This document shows, piece by piece, positions 23,101 to 34,142 of a stretch of 64,000 nt of DNA (positions within the stretch are counted from its first letter, which is position 1; every line of letters begins with the position of its first letter). The position numbers and the translations under genes were made by a program. This stretch comes from Aplectana chamaeleonis (taxonomy: Eukaryota; Nematoda; Chromadorea; Rhabditida; Cosmocercidae): the NCBI GenBank assembly GCA_029168955.1, contig JAPDOI010000427.1:124001-188000 (forward strand). The letters run 5' to 3'. Under the pieces are notes generated by a model that ran no database searches, was not told where the DNA came from, and was given only the letters and a program-made list of their open reading frames with translations.

Positions 23101-23250
23101 TCAATGCAATTGAATTGCCAGCACCCCCTTGTCTACGCTCTCCCGCGACCGCGGCGGGCAGGAATGCAGAGGAAGGTTGCACACTCCGTGTATACCTTAC
23201 GGAATTACCGTACTTCTGCGTTGACCGATGAGATAATGGGGTTTGTTGCG
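20107..23250. mobile_element. 3.1-kb foldback with inverted arms over 1 kb
   Basis: The left arm (about 20107-21475) is the inverted copy of the right arm (about 22165-23250), with scattered mismatches and indels. Examples of matching ends are AAACCCCAGTATCTCATCGG at the left and its complement at 23227-23247. The loop of about 690 bp (21476-22164) includes a minus-strand 73-codon frame (21787-21566, ALWQALKELG) resembling the endonuclease-RT linker of a LINE. The left arm has an extra segment (about 20165-20450) absent from the right arm, containing a small MITE. Transposon or palindromic duplication; no target duplication was found. Confidence 0.75.
20192..20327. mobile_element. 136-bp PIF/Harbinger-like MITE
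   Basis: Inverted termini AGCCTCTTTCACAGTTCGAT and GGCCTCTTCCAGAGTGCGAT (both continuing CGCTGA) are flanked by TTA on each side (20189-20191 and 20328-20330). A 3-bp TTA/TAA duplication is the hallmark of PIF/Harbinger elements. It lies in the segment present only in the left foldback arm. Confidence 0.7.
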
Positions 23251-23501
23251 AATATGGGCGTCCAACGATTAGCTACGGGTGATTAAAACTGGTTCCCTTA
23301 TCATAAAATAACTTTTAAACAACGCCAAAATTCAAGAATATCGCCAATTTTTTACCGACATTTTGTTAGCAGCTAATCCCCTCGACAGTTTTCAGTTATA
23401 TATCGAAATGAAAAAAACGCAAAGGATACACCGACATAATCATCGATGACAAACTGATCGCGACAACCATGATGATGACTGAGGATTCAAAGACGGCTCA
23501 C

Positions 23502-23586
23502 CAATAATGGGATGGACATCAACTTCTGATGCTATACACATTTCCATAGCCATTTTAGTATCGTTGATGCGCTCGAGATCGATAGT
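23502..23586 (-). CDS. F-BAR gene, exon d
   Basis: Acceptor TTTTGTTTTGTAG precedes 23586 and donor GTGAGC follows 23502 on the minus strand. The 85-nt exon encodes TIDLERINDTKMAMEMCIAS then EVDVHPII and leaves one base. It starts in phase 0, matching the phase-0 end of exon c, and its last base joins the CA of exon e to make Ala. In F-BAR proteins of the TOCA/CIP4 family this is the stretch with the E-x-R-I core and the following helix ending in a P-I-I motif. It sits just outside the 3.1-kb foldback. Confidence 0.85.
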
Positions 23587-23710
23587 CTACAAAACAAAAC
23601 TAAAACAATGAGATACCTTGAATAAGATGGTAGTCTTGAGTAGAGCTCAAATTCTGAATACAGGATAACAAAGATTTCTCCTGAAACAAGGCGACTATAT
23701 ATGGTTAGAT

Positions 23711-23853
23711 CCGCGGCCTGTTCCCTCAAGAAAAAAACGTGTAAAACCAGACCGCGGCTTGCGTGGCGGTTTAAATCGCAATCTCTGAGAATTAAACCGC
23801 CGCGCCAGCCGCGGTTTGAATTTCAACGTTTTTCTTGAGGACACAGGCTACGG
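23711..23853. mobile_element. 143-bp MITE-like inverted repeat
   Basis: The arms 23711-23774 and 23792-23853 are inverted copies (CCGCGGCCTGTTCCCTCAAG against its complement at the other end; TGGCGGTTTAAA in the centre). The flanking bases do not show an obvious duplication. Confidence 0.7.
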
Positions 23854-24293
23854 ACCTAACTACTCAGGAACTCAGTGCTCGCGACCCGCGCGCATTTCAG
23901 GTCGTGCTGGCCACGCGCTGCCCCCTCGTCTCCGCTCGCCACCCGCTATGGGTACAGCGGGTCGCGAGCTGATTGCGAGCCAGTCGTCCGCTGTGTTTTC
24001 CAACATCGCAATTGGCGTCTCTTACCTCGACTTCGTTTTCTTTTTCTCTTTATGCCCCTGCTTTGATTTCTTTCGTTATTCAGAACATAATATGATCATA
24101 CAATATAAATTACCTACTATTCAACGTGATTGCTGTTACCCGTTAGCTAGACCCTTTGAGTGACCTCGTTGTCATTAGGTGAGGCAACACATAGTTATCT
24201 AATGCCATGGGTGTACCCACAAGTACCCCAGATAGGTGTTAATGGCTTGCATAGGATTTCCCGCCCAATCACGCCTCTATTATATTATTACCC
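23854..24293. other. Intron sequence of the 26-kb intron
   Basis: Part of the large F-BAR intron. A short GC-rich patch (23880-23960) is unremarkable; no gene seen. Confidence 0.4.
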
Positions 24294-24515
24294 AGCCAAA
24301 GCGCCGCTTCGCGGCGCTCTGTCCGGAAACTGTGTGGCTTTTTGAACGAATTAAATCCCTCACGGTCAGGAGAACCCCGGCAAAAGCGCCGCTTCGCGGC
24401 GCTTTGTCCGGAACGATAAGCAGGGGTTCGCGCCGCTTCGCGGCGCTCTGTCCGGAAACTGTGTAGCTTTTCGAACGAACTAAATCCCTCACGGTCAGGG
24501 AGACCCCGGCCAAAG
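24294..24515. repeat. GCCGCTTCGCGGC hairpin repeats
   Basis: A perfect hairpin word GCCGCTTCGCGGC followed by GCT(C/T)TGTCCGGAA occurs three times (near 24303, 24388 and 24432). The first and third copies continue with a near-identical 55-bp tail (TGAACGAATTAAATCCCTCA type, ending CACGGTCAGG), the second lacks it. Confidence 0.75.
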
Positions 24516-25737
24516 TAACTTTAAAACACCTGAAACGGGGGACGGCGGTGGGTATTAAAGTCCCGGAAGCCCTATAATTACGATGTCCTGCTCCTAACGA
24601 TTTGTAGAAATGCAGTCACCGCTTCTATTCCAAGAAAATCCCCATTAACTGAAGCGTGCACTATCCCTACACGAATGATGTCAATGGTCCGCCACAACTC
24701 TGCCACTTACAAAATGGTCCAGTAGCGTGTGAAAACACTACACTTTCCTATCCTTGGAGTTCAATTAATGATTTCTATTTCACTCAAAGACTTTTTCAAA
24801 CTTCATTTCTCTCAGGACTGCTTTCACAGAAGAAATGAAATTTCGCCCATGACCCTTGCACAATTTTGTGTGGCGGGCCTTCTCAAACGCTGCAGTGCGC
24901 AGCTCCAGACCGTAATTTCACTCCGATAACGACACTACTTACAGACTGATACAACGATTTTTCGGAACTCCCCCCAGTTTCCCCTTCATCTTTGTGATTT
25001 ACGAACGATTCGTTCAAAATTCTTCATAACCAGAATTTAAGATCCACTTTGACGTGTGGATTACAGGTCAAGTTCGAAAAATGCCGTTGTAGGTGAAGCT
25101 GAAAGTGTGACACCATAGCTAAGGTTCCTAGCTGAGACATCCAGTCGGCTAGTAAGGTTTTCAAATTTTAGAGCAACAAAAGTGTATTCTCATAATTACA
25201 AAAATCTTTGAAAAAAAAACAACTGAGAAAAAAAGGAAGACACCGCAGGAGAACTTGCATCTAAATTTTCCTGTGTAGTGAAGCAGTTTGGTCCTGAATA
25301 AACTTCCAGTACCGCATCACACTTCACTTACTGAACCCTAGGTTTTGCTGCTTCTGCTCCCTATAATCCGTCCCGGTGTAGAGTCCCAAGAAGCATTGTT
25401 ATCCCCCCACCTGCGGTTACCCAGTCACGCCTCTTACACAGTTTCTGCCACACCGTAATTCAGAACACCAAATTCATAGTTCTTTCCGCAAACCCTTGAT
25501 TTTTTTGTATATTGCTACAGTTTTCATTATTACCGTAGAATGAATACTGCGTAAGTAACGTGATTGCGTACCTGCAGAGTGCTGTAGTAGCGCGCTGATA
25601 TGTAAGGCAGGGTTCAGAGCAGCTAAGAGCGGTGACTCGCCATAATTCTTGTTTTTTTTTCTGGAATGGCGATTCGGAAAACAGTGAGGAGGGGACTGGC
25701 CAACGAAAGAACGACGTTGATCAAAATCCAGCCTTAA
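24516..25737. other. Intron sequence, no convincing gene
   Basis: A plus-strand stretch at 24656-24930 is open over 60 codons and then continues in another frame after a TTTCTCTCAG acceptor-like site. It has no start, promoter or recognisable domain. The rest is featureless AT-rich DNA. Confidence 0.35.
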
Positions 25738-25794
25738 GCGACTGCCTTAAACATAAGTGTGAGCTCACTACACACTTATGTTCAAGGTAGTCGC
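25738..25794. repeat. 24-bp hairpin
   Basis: GCGACTGCCTTAAACATAAG (25738 onward, arm to 25761) pairs with 25771-25794 with two mismatches around a 9-bp loop. Confidence 0.65.
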
Positions 25795-25949
25795 AGGCAG
25801 AGTTTGAGGCAATAGGGCGTTATGTGCCTTGTCGCGATAGATTAGTAGCAGGAGTGAGCGGATTTCCGATTTCCGATGGTTTTTGGCCTACAGATTTCTG
25901 ATTTCCGAAAAAAATGCCCCAAAATGCGGAAAGAATCGGAAATGAGTAG

Positions 25950-27100
25950 AAGATTACAATTTTAGGAGGTCACGCATTGTTTTCTGCAAGACATTTAGGG
26001 TGTTCTTTAAGGGATAAACCTGAACCGGAGGTTTGTTTTGATGTTAAAAAAGAGCAAGGAATAAAGTTCCATATGTCAACAGGAACTATATTTTTTCGAA
26101 ATGAACCAAAAACTCACTGTGATTGGGCTCTTTTCCTCAAATTCGGGTTGAACCATTCTCAAACTGGGCTCTTTTCCAGAGATATTTGGATTTATCCATG
26201 CTTTTATTGAATCTAACAGGGTCCTGCGGTGTTTATGTTTAGGTGGAGACAGTAGGAACAGAGTGAACGTGTGATATCTTCTCAGAATAAGTGGTGTAAA
26301 AAATGGACGGGGCTGCGAAGGGTAGACGCGCGATCGAAACTTTGTTTGCCGGGGTGTTGCGAACTCCGCACTGCTCTCCGCAATGAGCGCGCCTCGCCCA
26401 TCCGCTAGACAAAGTTTAGCAAGTGGCCATTACCTACTATAGTATTTTTGTTCAAACGTACTTGTTGCGATTCGAATGGTCTATATACATAGCTCTTGTT
26501 ATAGAATGGTTACACTCACTATTTAAGTTACAGTACACAAAATGATAACTTATTGGGCAACAGTGAATTAGTGAGTGTTGTCTCGAAGTCATGATATCTA
26601 AAGTGTGCTACCTGAAAAAAATTAATTGAAGCAAAATTTGAGCAGATCTGTCTGGATTCTCGGTTTTGGCCGTGTAAACGAATTTCGTGAAGAATGAGAA
26701 AGAAGATTAAGCATCCTTAAAGGCACAGTCCAAGCTCAAGGACAAAATCCGAGAATTCCACATAGTTGTGAAGTAGACCCACCCTATGAACACCTGCCAA
26801 GTGCGAACTCTCAATTCCACCGATTAAGCGAGATATTGGAGGAAGCCACCCTCTGGCGCCCACATCGGGAAGCCACTTCGGCACGCCCCTTTTACGATCT
26901 TTCGAGCTCAACAACGGCGAGATGAGCGATGTTTTCCGAGAAGTAGCCCCGTTCTTCCCTCCATTCTCAGCTTCTGTCTCTGTTCAGGTCGGTTCGCATA
27001 CATCGGTTGCAAATGACGGAAGTTGCAAGTCTCGGACAACTCGTCCACCATGCTTCCACACTCAGAACTTTCCAGTCTAGGTTGTTGCGTCTAATTAGCC
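25950..27100. other. No confident gene; one open stretch
   Basis: A plus-strand frame at about 26702-26926 is open for 70 or more codons without an ATG or recognisable domain, and the opposite strand is open too. Treated as chance or a decayed repeat. Confidence 0.35.
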
Positions 27101-27104
27101 CGAT

Positions 27105-27290
27105 TCCTTGTTACATGCGTCTTTACAGGGTCGAAAACGTCATTTCTTGTCACTTGCACGTATGAAAGACGCAAGTAACATACAAGGGGGCGTGTATGGT
27201 AAAAGCGTCTTTCGGAAGAGACCACAAAGACGCAAGTAACAAACCGTTTAGACGCAAGAAAGCTACACAAATTGTTTATGACGAGTGCGT
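27105..27290. repeat. Inverted GCGTCTTT / AAAGACGC words
   Basis: TTACATGCGTCTTT at 27112 and AAAGACGCAAGTAAC at 27167 and 27226 are inverted copies of one word. The same word starts the units of the 66-bp tandem at 28707-28904, so the two loci belong to one repeat family. Confidence 0.5.
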
Positions 27291-28706
27291 CTTTCACAAC
27301 TGATTGATTTCTCGTCGATATCCACTACATTTCACCTTTCCCCGATAAGTTAATGTGTTTTGCTGATAAGAAAACTTTCTCAGATTTTCAGTTTGTTCGT
27401 GATTCTACTAACTATATTTCAAAACAAGGCGGTAGCGTACGACTGCTGTCTTGTGTTTACTGAAGTCGGGACATTGATCCTAGACATGTCTTTCACACAT
27501 CCTGGGCTTCTCAAGTATTCGCGGTGTTCGTGGCAAATAAGGAAACCGCGGAGCTGTAGACGACGAGTATACTCGTCCGCGTGTACATTAACGCGTTGTC
27601 GGCGTCAAATCTAAAACTCAACATATTACATAGAAATTCGTGCGATCCGCAATTTCACGCCCTAAAATTCGGTTTGAACCTACATAGGCAACCTGATTCT
27701 TTCTGGTATACAGCGCAGTGCAAAAGTATAGGTCCACTATAAATTTCTCATTTCCGCTAAATTACGGTTCGCGCTTCACGAAAATACAAAATTCAGTTAC
27801 GCACAGTTACGTGTCCACGGTGAATATCGTCTCCCTAATTTCGTCGAAAATTGAAACAATCGGTAGCTCACTGCCGCATTAGAGTTAAAAACGTACAGAA
27901 ACGGGTAACTCTGTTCATGATGGTCAATTCGAGAATCCGAAGAAATATTTGGAATCAGGATCGAGAGTACTCTCTTTTAACATTTGCACTATTTGGCATA
28001 ATTTGTACAAAGCATTTAGGCGTAACAGCATGGACACATTCGCTCATGAATGCCTTGATTGCGAAATCGCGATTCGGGTTGAATGTTTCTTGTTTAATTT
28101 TGCATACATATCTTGTTGAATAGGGAGCCATGTGTTATTCCAGAAAAAAAGAGCACACGATGCTGATTCCCATTATCTTGTTAGATTCCCAAATGGACCC
28201 TTTTGAACAGAGTTACGGAGAAAAGAGCGAAAATGGTTTTTAGCGTTTTTTTTTTGGCCAAAAACGCCAAAATAATGGCCGGTATGGCAGTAACGTTTCT
28301 CTGTAGTAAGGTATCTGCGAACTCGAGGTATGAAACAATCTTCCTGCAGGAAGATTAAATCTCATAGTTATTTGATAATAATCAGTAATAATCTCAATGT
28401 CATATTGTTTTGTTATTTTATTTGTTAACTGCAAGAATGTAGGAACCTTTAGCTATCCACTAATGCACTTGTAGTCAAATATGAAGATAATTAGTGTTTT
28501 TGCCCACGAAGATTGGGCCGTTGCCGTTGTTATCATCATGCACGTGTTGTACATCGATTGCAAACTCACGCGATGTACGGCGCGCCTCATAAGGGCAAGT
28601 CGTTGCTATTTGGAATGAATAGTTCTTTGGTCTTTCGCGTCCACAACCGCCGCCGTGACGAGCGCTCAGAGATTTTCAGTGTATTGGGCACGCAAACATA
28701 GAGTGA

Positions 28707-28904
28707 GGCGTCTGCGTGTTCAGCGTTTGTTACATGCGTCTTTGAGGAAGAATGCATGCGCCTTTGATGTAAGGCGCCTGCGTGTTCAGCGTTTGTTACG
28801 CACGTCTTTGAAGAATGATTCATGCGCCTTTAATGTAAGGCGCCTGCGTGTTCAGCGTTTGTTACCTGCGTCTTTGAGCAATGATACATGCGTCTTTAGT
28901 TCTA
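28707..28904. repeat. 66-bp tandem repeat, three copies
   Basis: Units start at 28707, 28773 and 28839 with GGCGCCTGCGTGTTCAGCGT and contain TTTGTTAC(n)TGCGTCTTTG. Because 66 is a multiple of three, frames stay open across it on both strands; this is not evidence of coding. Confidence 0.8.
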
Positions 28905-29135
28905 GGTATTTGCGTCTTTATGGTATGTAGCATGATGCTATCAGACTACATACTTATAAGGCGGAAATAGCTAGGCTGGAAAGTTCTGAGCAGCCCACTC
29001 TTTGAAGAGCTATAACTCCGTTTCTAGGGGGTTCTGTTCGATTTCAGAGACATCATTGGAATCAGCGTGTAACTGTTTTCAAGATAGGCAGAAAACAAAA
29101 AAGCGATTCTGAGGTTGGGCTAAAGGTTTTTCTGA

Positions 29136-29587
29136 GGATACACGCTCGTAAACGTGGTTGGGATAACAATGTGAATAAAATCGTATGGCTTACAACATAA
29201 TGCCTACGAATTTCGAAGTGTAAAAAATGACCCACAATGCCGCTACAAGAGTTAGAAATTGGCCCCGCCCTGTATTTTCACGCCCCCTGTATTTGCTCTT
29301 TTGCTCCAAAGCAGGGTCGCTGGGTCATCTTCGCCGTCAGTGACGTGTGTGGTTCACTTGTTAGGCAATCTACCAACAGTACCGACGGTGAATATGAATC
29401 AGCAACTTCGCGTCGCAGGAAAATGGCAAATACAGGGGGCGTGAAAATACAGGGCGGGGCCAACTTCTAACTCATGTAGCGGCATTGTGGGTCGGTTTTG
29501 ACACTTCAAAATGCGTAGGCGTTGAAGTCTGGGCCATACCATTCTATTTCCATAGTTATCTCAATCATGTTTACGAGCGTGTATGCT
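29136..29587. mobile_element. 452-bp foldback element
   Basis: The arms 29136-29296 and 29426-29587 are inverted copies; the inner 60 bp (GGCCCCGCCCTGTATTTTCA) are perfect and the outer parts (ACACGCTCGTAAAC) are diverged. The loop is 129 bp. Confidence 0.8.
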
Positions 29588-30294
29588 GCCTTTAAGTGTT
29601 TTTATTGGAAGGAGATCTCCTCCCAGCTAAAGATTAAGAACAGTTTCGAAGGCTCATTAGATTAGAAGTACGGTAGGTACATACTATACTTTTACATTTT
29701 TAGATTTCTTTTTCGGATATTCGACTTTTCGAATAATTCGTGATTTTGAACTTTTCGAATATTCGACTTTTTGAATAATTCGGGATTTTGAACTTTTCGA
29801 ATATTCGACTTTTCGAATGATTCGGGATTTTGAACTTTTCGAATATTCGACTTTTCGAATGATTCGGGATTTTGAACTTTTCGAATATTCGATTTTTCGA
29901 ATAATTCGGGATTTTGAACTTTTCGAATATCCGACTTTTCGAATAAAAAGTCGACTTTTTCAATCGACTGTCGAATAATTTTTCGAATTTTTCCATTCGA
30001 CTTTTGGAGTAATACAAAAAAATGCCATCGCCACTATTCCCCAGAGAAAAGCCTTATTACCTGAGCTAGCATTATCTTTTTTTTTTTGATTGAACCAAAC
30101 TGTCGAATAGGGAAGCAAACAAGCTACTCACGAGACGGTTGGCAATGTCTGAAAAATATACGAATTATGCGACAAATTATGCAGATAACTGCTTCTCATT
30201 ATTTAATTCCGATAGGAAGTGAATACAAAACAATAACTCGGGCTTCGGTTCCACAACTAGGCTATTAAAACCAACCGCCGCTACCGTCTTAGTG

Positions 30295-30422
30295 GCCGAA
30301 TAGACTCCCGCCTCTGAAAGGCGCTGCAGCATGCAATGGAAGAGTTGATCATGCGGCACCGTACGATCGATTTCCCTCCTTTGCATGCTTCCACGTATTT
30401 CCACGGCGGGAGTCTATTCGGC
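30295..30422. mobile_element. 128-bp MITE with 18-bp perfect TIRs
   Basis: GCCGAATAGACTCCCGCC at 30295-30312 is inverted perfectly at 30405-30422. No clear target duplication. Nested in the 5.9-kb element. Confidence 0.78.
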
Positions 30423-31490
30423 GCGTGACGCGCTGGAAACGCGGCGGACTATTGAAGTTCTCCCCGCGCCGTGCCGCCCATCCAGCGCCGCCATAGCAGC
30501 ACCGCCCCAACCGCCATGGTTAGGGCGGCCACATCAATCAATTTTCCCTTCTTAGTTCAGGTACACTCTAACATCAAGAATTGTGAGACTATCCTACGGT
30601 GCCGTTTACGCAAGTGCAAGCGAGAAATTTCTGTGTATGTGACATTTAACGCCCAACTTTAACCCGCACCGCCCTGCCGATGCCGCCGGAGATTTCAGTT
30701 GTTTCTCGCGCGTCCCGTGCGTGCCGCGCGGTGAAAACTTTCATAGTCCACCGCTCGTGCAACGCCTAGGCCTAGTGCATACTTCGTCACGGGGTCGCCG
30801 CGACAGAGAGTCCTCAGGCCTTCTGCATACTTCGTCGCGTGTGCGAGGCGTCGCCGCGACAGAATCCTCAACGACGTGATCAGTCATCGGCCGGTCGCCT
30901 AGCAAATAGAGTTGACGCAATATTTCGTCCACTATCAAATGCACATATTATATTCTTGACAGATATCTCCTATCAATATTAGGGTCTAATGTTCTGAAAT
31001 CTAAAAGCGGTTCATTTGTGGATGCTTAACACGGAGCTGGACTTTGTTTTCGTCCTGCCCCCTTTTTACTTGATTACGCTGTGCGTGAGATGATTTTGTT
31101 CAATTTTAGATTCGACTGAAATTGAGGTGCGCGCGAGGCGCGCACTTAGATTTGGCTTTGATTCCTTACCGCGCGCAACCCGCAAAGCGAGTCCACCCAC
31201 TCACACTGAAGTTAGGAAAATGAGCAGTATACCATTGAAACCGCCCCACAAAGCTAGGTAACCTCCATTTCCCCGCTACTCGCAGGGTTGGGCATCACTA
31301 TCATAGGAGTGGCGCGGTTTTGAGAATGATTTCTTCTGTTTCGTAGTTGCTTTTTTCGAAAAACAACCGCTCACATCTACGATAGTGATAATACGACTGC
31401 GAGTAGCTCGGAAATGAAGGATATGTTAGCAATTTTTCATCCCGATAGACCCCCCATCCAAACTAAAAATGTGACCCCTTAACGTGGGCG
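30423..31490. other. Interior of the 5.9-kb element, no gene seen
   Basis: A GC-rich segment at 30760-30880 carries words (GTGCATACTTCGTC, GTCGCCGCGACAGA) shared in inverted form with the MITE at 34792-35062. Nothing coding was recognised. Confidence 0.4.
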
Positions 31491-31569
31491 TCAAGTCCAA
31501 CGCGGTCGCCGAAGCCTCCGGAGCGGCTCTTGTCAGCTCCGGTGGCTTCGGGGACCGTGTTGGACCTGA
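31491..31569. mobile_element. 79-bp hairpin MITE
   Basis: The arms 31491-31524 and 31536-31569 pair over 34 bp with a few mismatches (TCAAGTCCAACGCGGTCGCC at one end). The loop is 11 bp, so the sequence is nearly a pure hairpin. Confidence 0.75.
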
Positions 31570-31848
31570 CTGACCAGAAGACGTCTCAATCCTTCTGGCG
31601 CGTGATTTGACTTTGAATATTTATATTGCGCTTGCCAAATCTTTTTTCTACAATTTCACAACATTTAAAAAATTTCGATATTCGCTAAATCCAATAAGAG
31701 AATTTTCACAACAATCCATGACTTCTGCTCACCGCAAATTCTATACTCAACATTTTCACAGCATTTCGAAAAATTCGTTGATCACTGTATTCATTTAAAA
31801 GGACTTCACAATATTTCAATGATTTCTTTGATCGCCAAATCTAATTTA

Positions 31849-32452
31849 CAATTCTATCCAGAAGGGTCTTCCAAGCGAAAGAGGTTTGGTGCGCGCCAGA
31901 AACGTTCCAACAAAAAGGGAACAATAGGAAAGTGAAGTGAGGAGAGTGTACAAAAAGTGAACAATATTTTCTCCAAGCGATATTCTCGGTCGACTCTTCT
32001 ATACAGCGAAAACAGACCGTTGCGGTATACTACTCGGAAGTACTTTGTAGTTCCAAAAGTAACTCCGATCATGCGAGAACCGGTAAAAATATACATCTAA
32101 TTGTATCTGATAGTTTTAATTCATTGAAAGAGATGATGTCAAACTGGCCAGAGCAGACGGTTAGCTCCAGCTCTTGGGAAAAATGAAACAATTGAAATAC
32201 ATCATCAAGCAAGAGTATTCCGATATAATCTCGTGAACGAATAAAAGTCCTTTTTTTGAAAACCATTATGTTTTTCACAACGGTTTGTTTCCGCTGTATA
32301 GAAGAGTCGACCGAGAATATCGCTTGGAGAAAATATTGTTCACTTTTTGTACACTCTCCTCACTTCACTTTCCTATTGTTCCCTCTTTGTTGGAACGTCT
32401 CTGGCGCGCACCAAACCTCTTTTGCTTGGAAGACCCCTTTTGAATAGAATTG
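31849..32452. mobile_element. 604-bp foldback with 175-bp arms
   Basis: The arms 31849-32022 and 32278-32452 are about 93 per cent identical inverted copies (CAATTCTATCCAGAAGGGTC at the left end). The 255-bp loop has no ORF. Transcribed from either side it would fold into a long hairpin. Confidence 0.8.
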
Positions 32453-32914
32453 TTCACTTTTTCCTGATATTACGCAGTTTTACATATCCCTCAAAAACAT
32501 GCAACATTTATGCACCTTTTTGGACTGTTACGATAATCAGTGAGCAGTCAACAGACGATTATAAATTGCCATCGGCACAAAATTCTCACCGTCAACAAAA
32601 TTCATGATAACCTATTGATAAAGAGTACGGTATAAAAAAAATTGAGAGCGGTGTGTTTTCATTCTCACACCATCTTTATCTGGAGGTGAGCGGCTGAAGC
32701 TGAACAGACTAATGACTAGGGAAACAGCCTCACCGGTTATAAAGATATCACGATATCTGGGCCTAAACATGGAAATCTATGGCAAGAAAAAACGCTACAC
32801 TTCCGTGAGAATTGTGTGCCGATGGCTTATTATCAACTTGTGCAATCAACTTGTGAAGCACACAACAAATGAAACGCAACTCACATTTCGCGGCAACACG
32901 CACCTATTACTTGA

Positions 32915-33256
32915 ACCGCTCTGCACTTTCCACAACGTCTTGAAGACGTCATTTGAAGCCCGATGCACTTTTCGCGACGTTCGGATGACCTCATCAGAAG
33001 CCCGATGCACTTTCGACGACGTCCCGATGTCGTCATCAGAAGCTCGAAGTACTTTTCACGACGTCCCGATGACGTCATCAGAAGCCCGAAGCACTTTTCG
33101 CGACTTCCCGATGACGTCATCAGAAGCCCGAAGCTTTTTTCTCGATGTCCCGATGACGTCATCAGAAGCCCGAAGCTTTTTTCTCGATGTCCCAATGACG
33201 TGATCAGAAACCCGAAGCTTTTTTCACGACGTCCCGATGACGTCATCTGAATCCCG
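32915..33256. repeat. 42-bp tandem repeat with TGACGTCA palindromes
   Basis: About eight units of exactly 42 bp in the better-conserved half (unit marks at 33068, 33110, 33152, 33194, 33236). Each carries ATGACGTCATCAGAAGCCCG followed by AAGC and a T-rich part. Four units keep a perfect TGACGTCA palindrome (33070, 33112, 33154, 33238). The wording is related to the degenerate arrays at 1-2490. The ORFs across it follow from 42 being a multiple of three. Confidence 0.8.
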
Positions 33257-34018
33257 ATTGACCTAGAAATCGATAACTGACCAGCCTACATACCTCCTGC
33301 CAACTTACCTGACTGCCCAATTGATCGCCTGCTATCATTGGCAGTGGCTACTCCTTACTCAGAAGTTTCAACCCTAGTTACATGTTTTCCTTAGTAACAT
33401 TCATTGAGGGACACAACTAGCTTACTTAAAGGCAATGTACACGATAAATTGTGGATGTTCAGTTTCTTACAGATTATGATAGGTCAGGAGCTTACTGTGA
33501 CAGCAGCGTCAGGAAAAACTGCAGAAAAAGGCGAGAAGGCACTTTTTTTACCCTTGCTCTTTGCCGGCTGTTTGCGTGCCCTTCAATGTATGTTACTGAG
33601 GAAAACACGTAACTAGGGTTGAAACTTCTGAGGAGTTCCATTAGCAGTGAATGGAAAGCGTGACGGCCAACGGCCAACGGCGCACACCATGAATTTTTCT
33701 TAAGCTTTAGAGCTCACAACTTTGTTAGTTATGAACCGATTTGGCCCAAATTTTGACAGGTGGTGTGTTTTCGCCCCGTTCACGTTTATCCGGAAGGAAA
33801 TCTGCAAGAAATTTGTTTGAATAGTTTTATAAACTGCTTTATAAAATTGTAAGTGATCACAAGGCCTAGGCAAAACCAAACCTCTCCAGCCGCTTCGCGG
33901 CTAGAGCGACACAATTTCCCCACATTTGAAAAAATTTGTCGACCACCGAATCCATCAAAAGGAATTTCACAACATTTTTTAGGAATACCGAATCTTTGAC
34001 CTTTTCCGCGGAGCCTAA
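33257..34018. other. Interior of the 5.9-kb element, no gene seen
   Basis: No ORF of note. A short inverted pair (CCTCAGAAGTTTCAACCCTAG region at about 33360 against about 33640) hints at another decayed MITE. Confidence 0.35.
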
Positions 34019-34142
34019 GCTCGGGATCATACTTCCAGCGACGAGCGATGCGACGCAATGTTTACCATCAATATCGACCGAAAATCGATAAGCCTGCCAT
34101 GCACTATCGCCGTCGCTGGTCGCGGGAAGTATGATCCCGGCC
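34019..34142. mobile_element. 124-bp PIF/Harbinger-like MITE
   Basis: Ends GCTCGGGATCATACTTCC and, inverted, GGCCGGGATCATACTTCC are flanked by TAA (34016-34018 and 34143-34145). The TAA duplication and GGCC-type end fit PIF/Harbinger, like the element at 20192. Confidence 0.72.

Noticed and set aside
24656..24930. Plus-strand coding-like stretch after an acceptor-like site
   Set aside because: Two candidate frames, no start, no partner exon and no recognised domain.
27360..27614. Small secreted-peptide-like ORF (LLIRKLSQIFSLFVILLTIF...)
   Set aside because: No in-frame ATG and no promoter or homologue recognised; the hydrophobic start may be chance in AT-rich DNA.
32881..33250. Overlapping ORFs on both strands of about 100-160 codons
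   Set aside because: By-product of a 42-bp tandem repeat.
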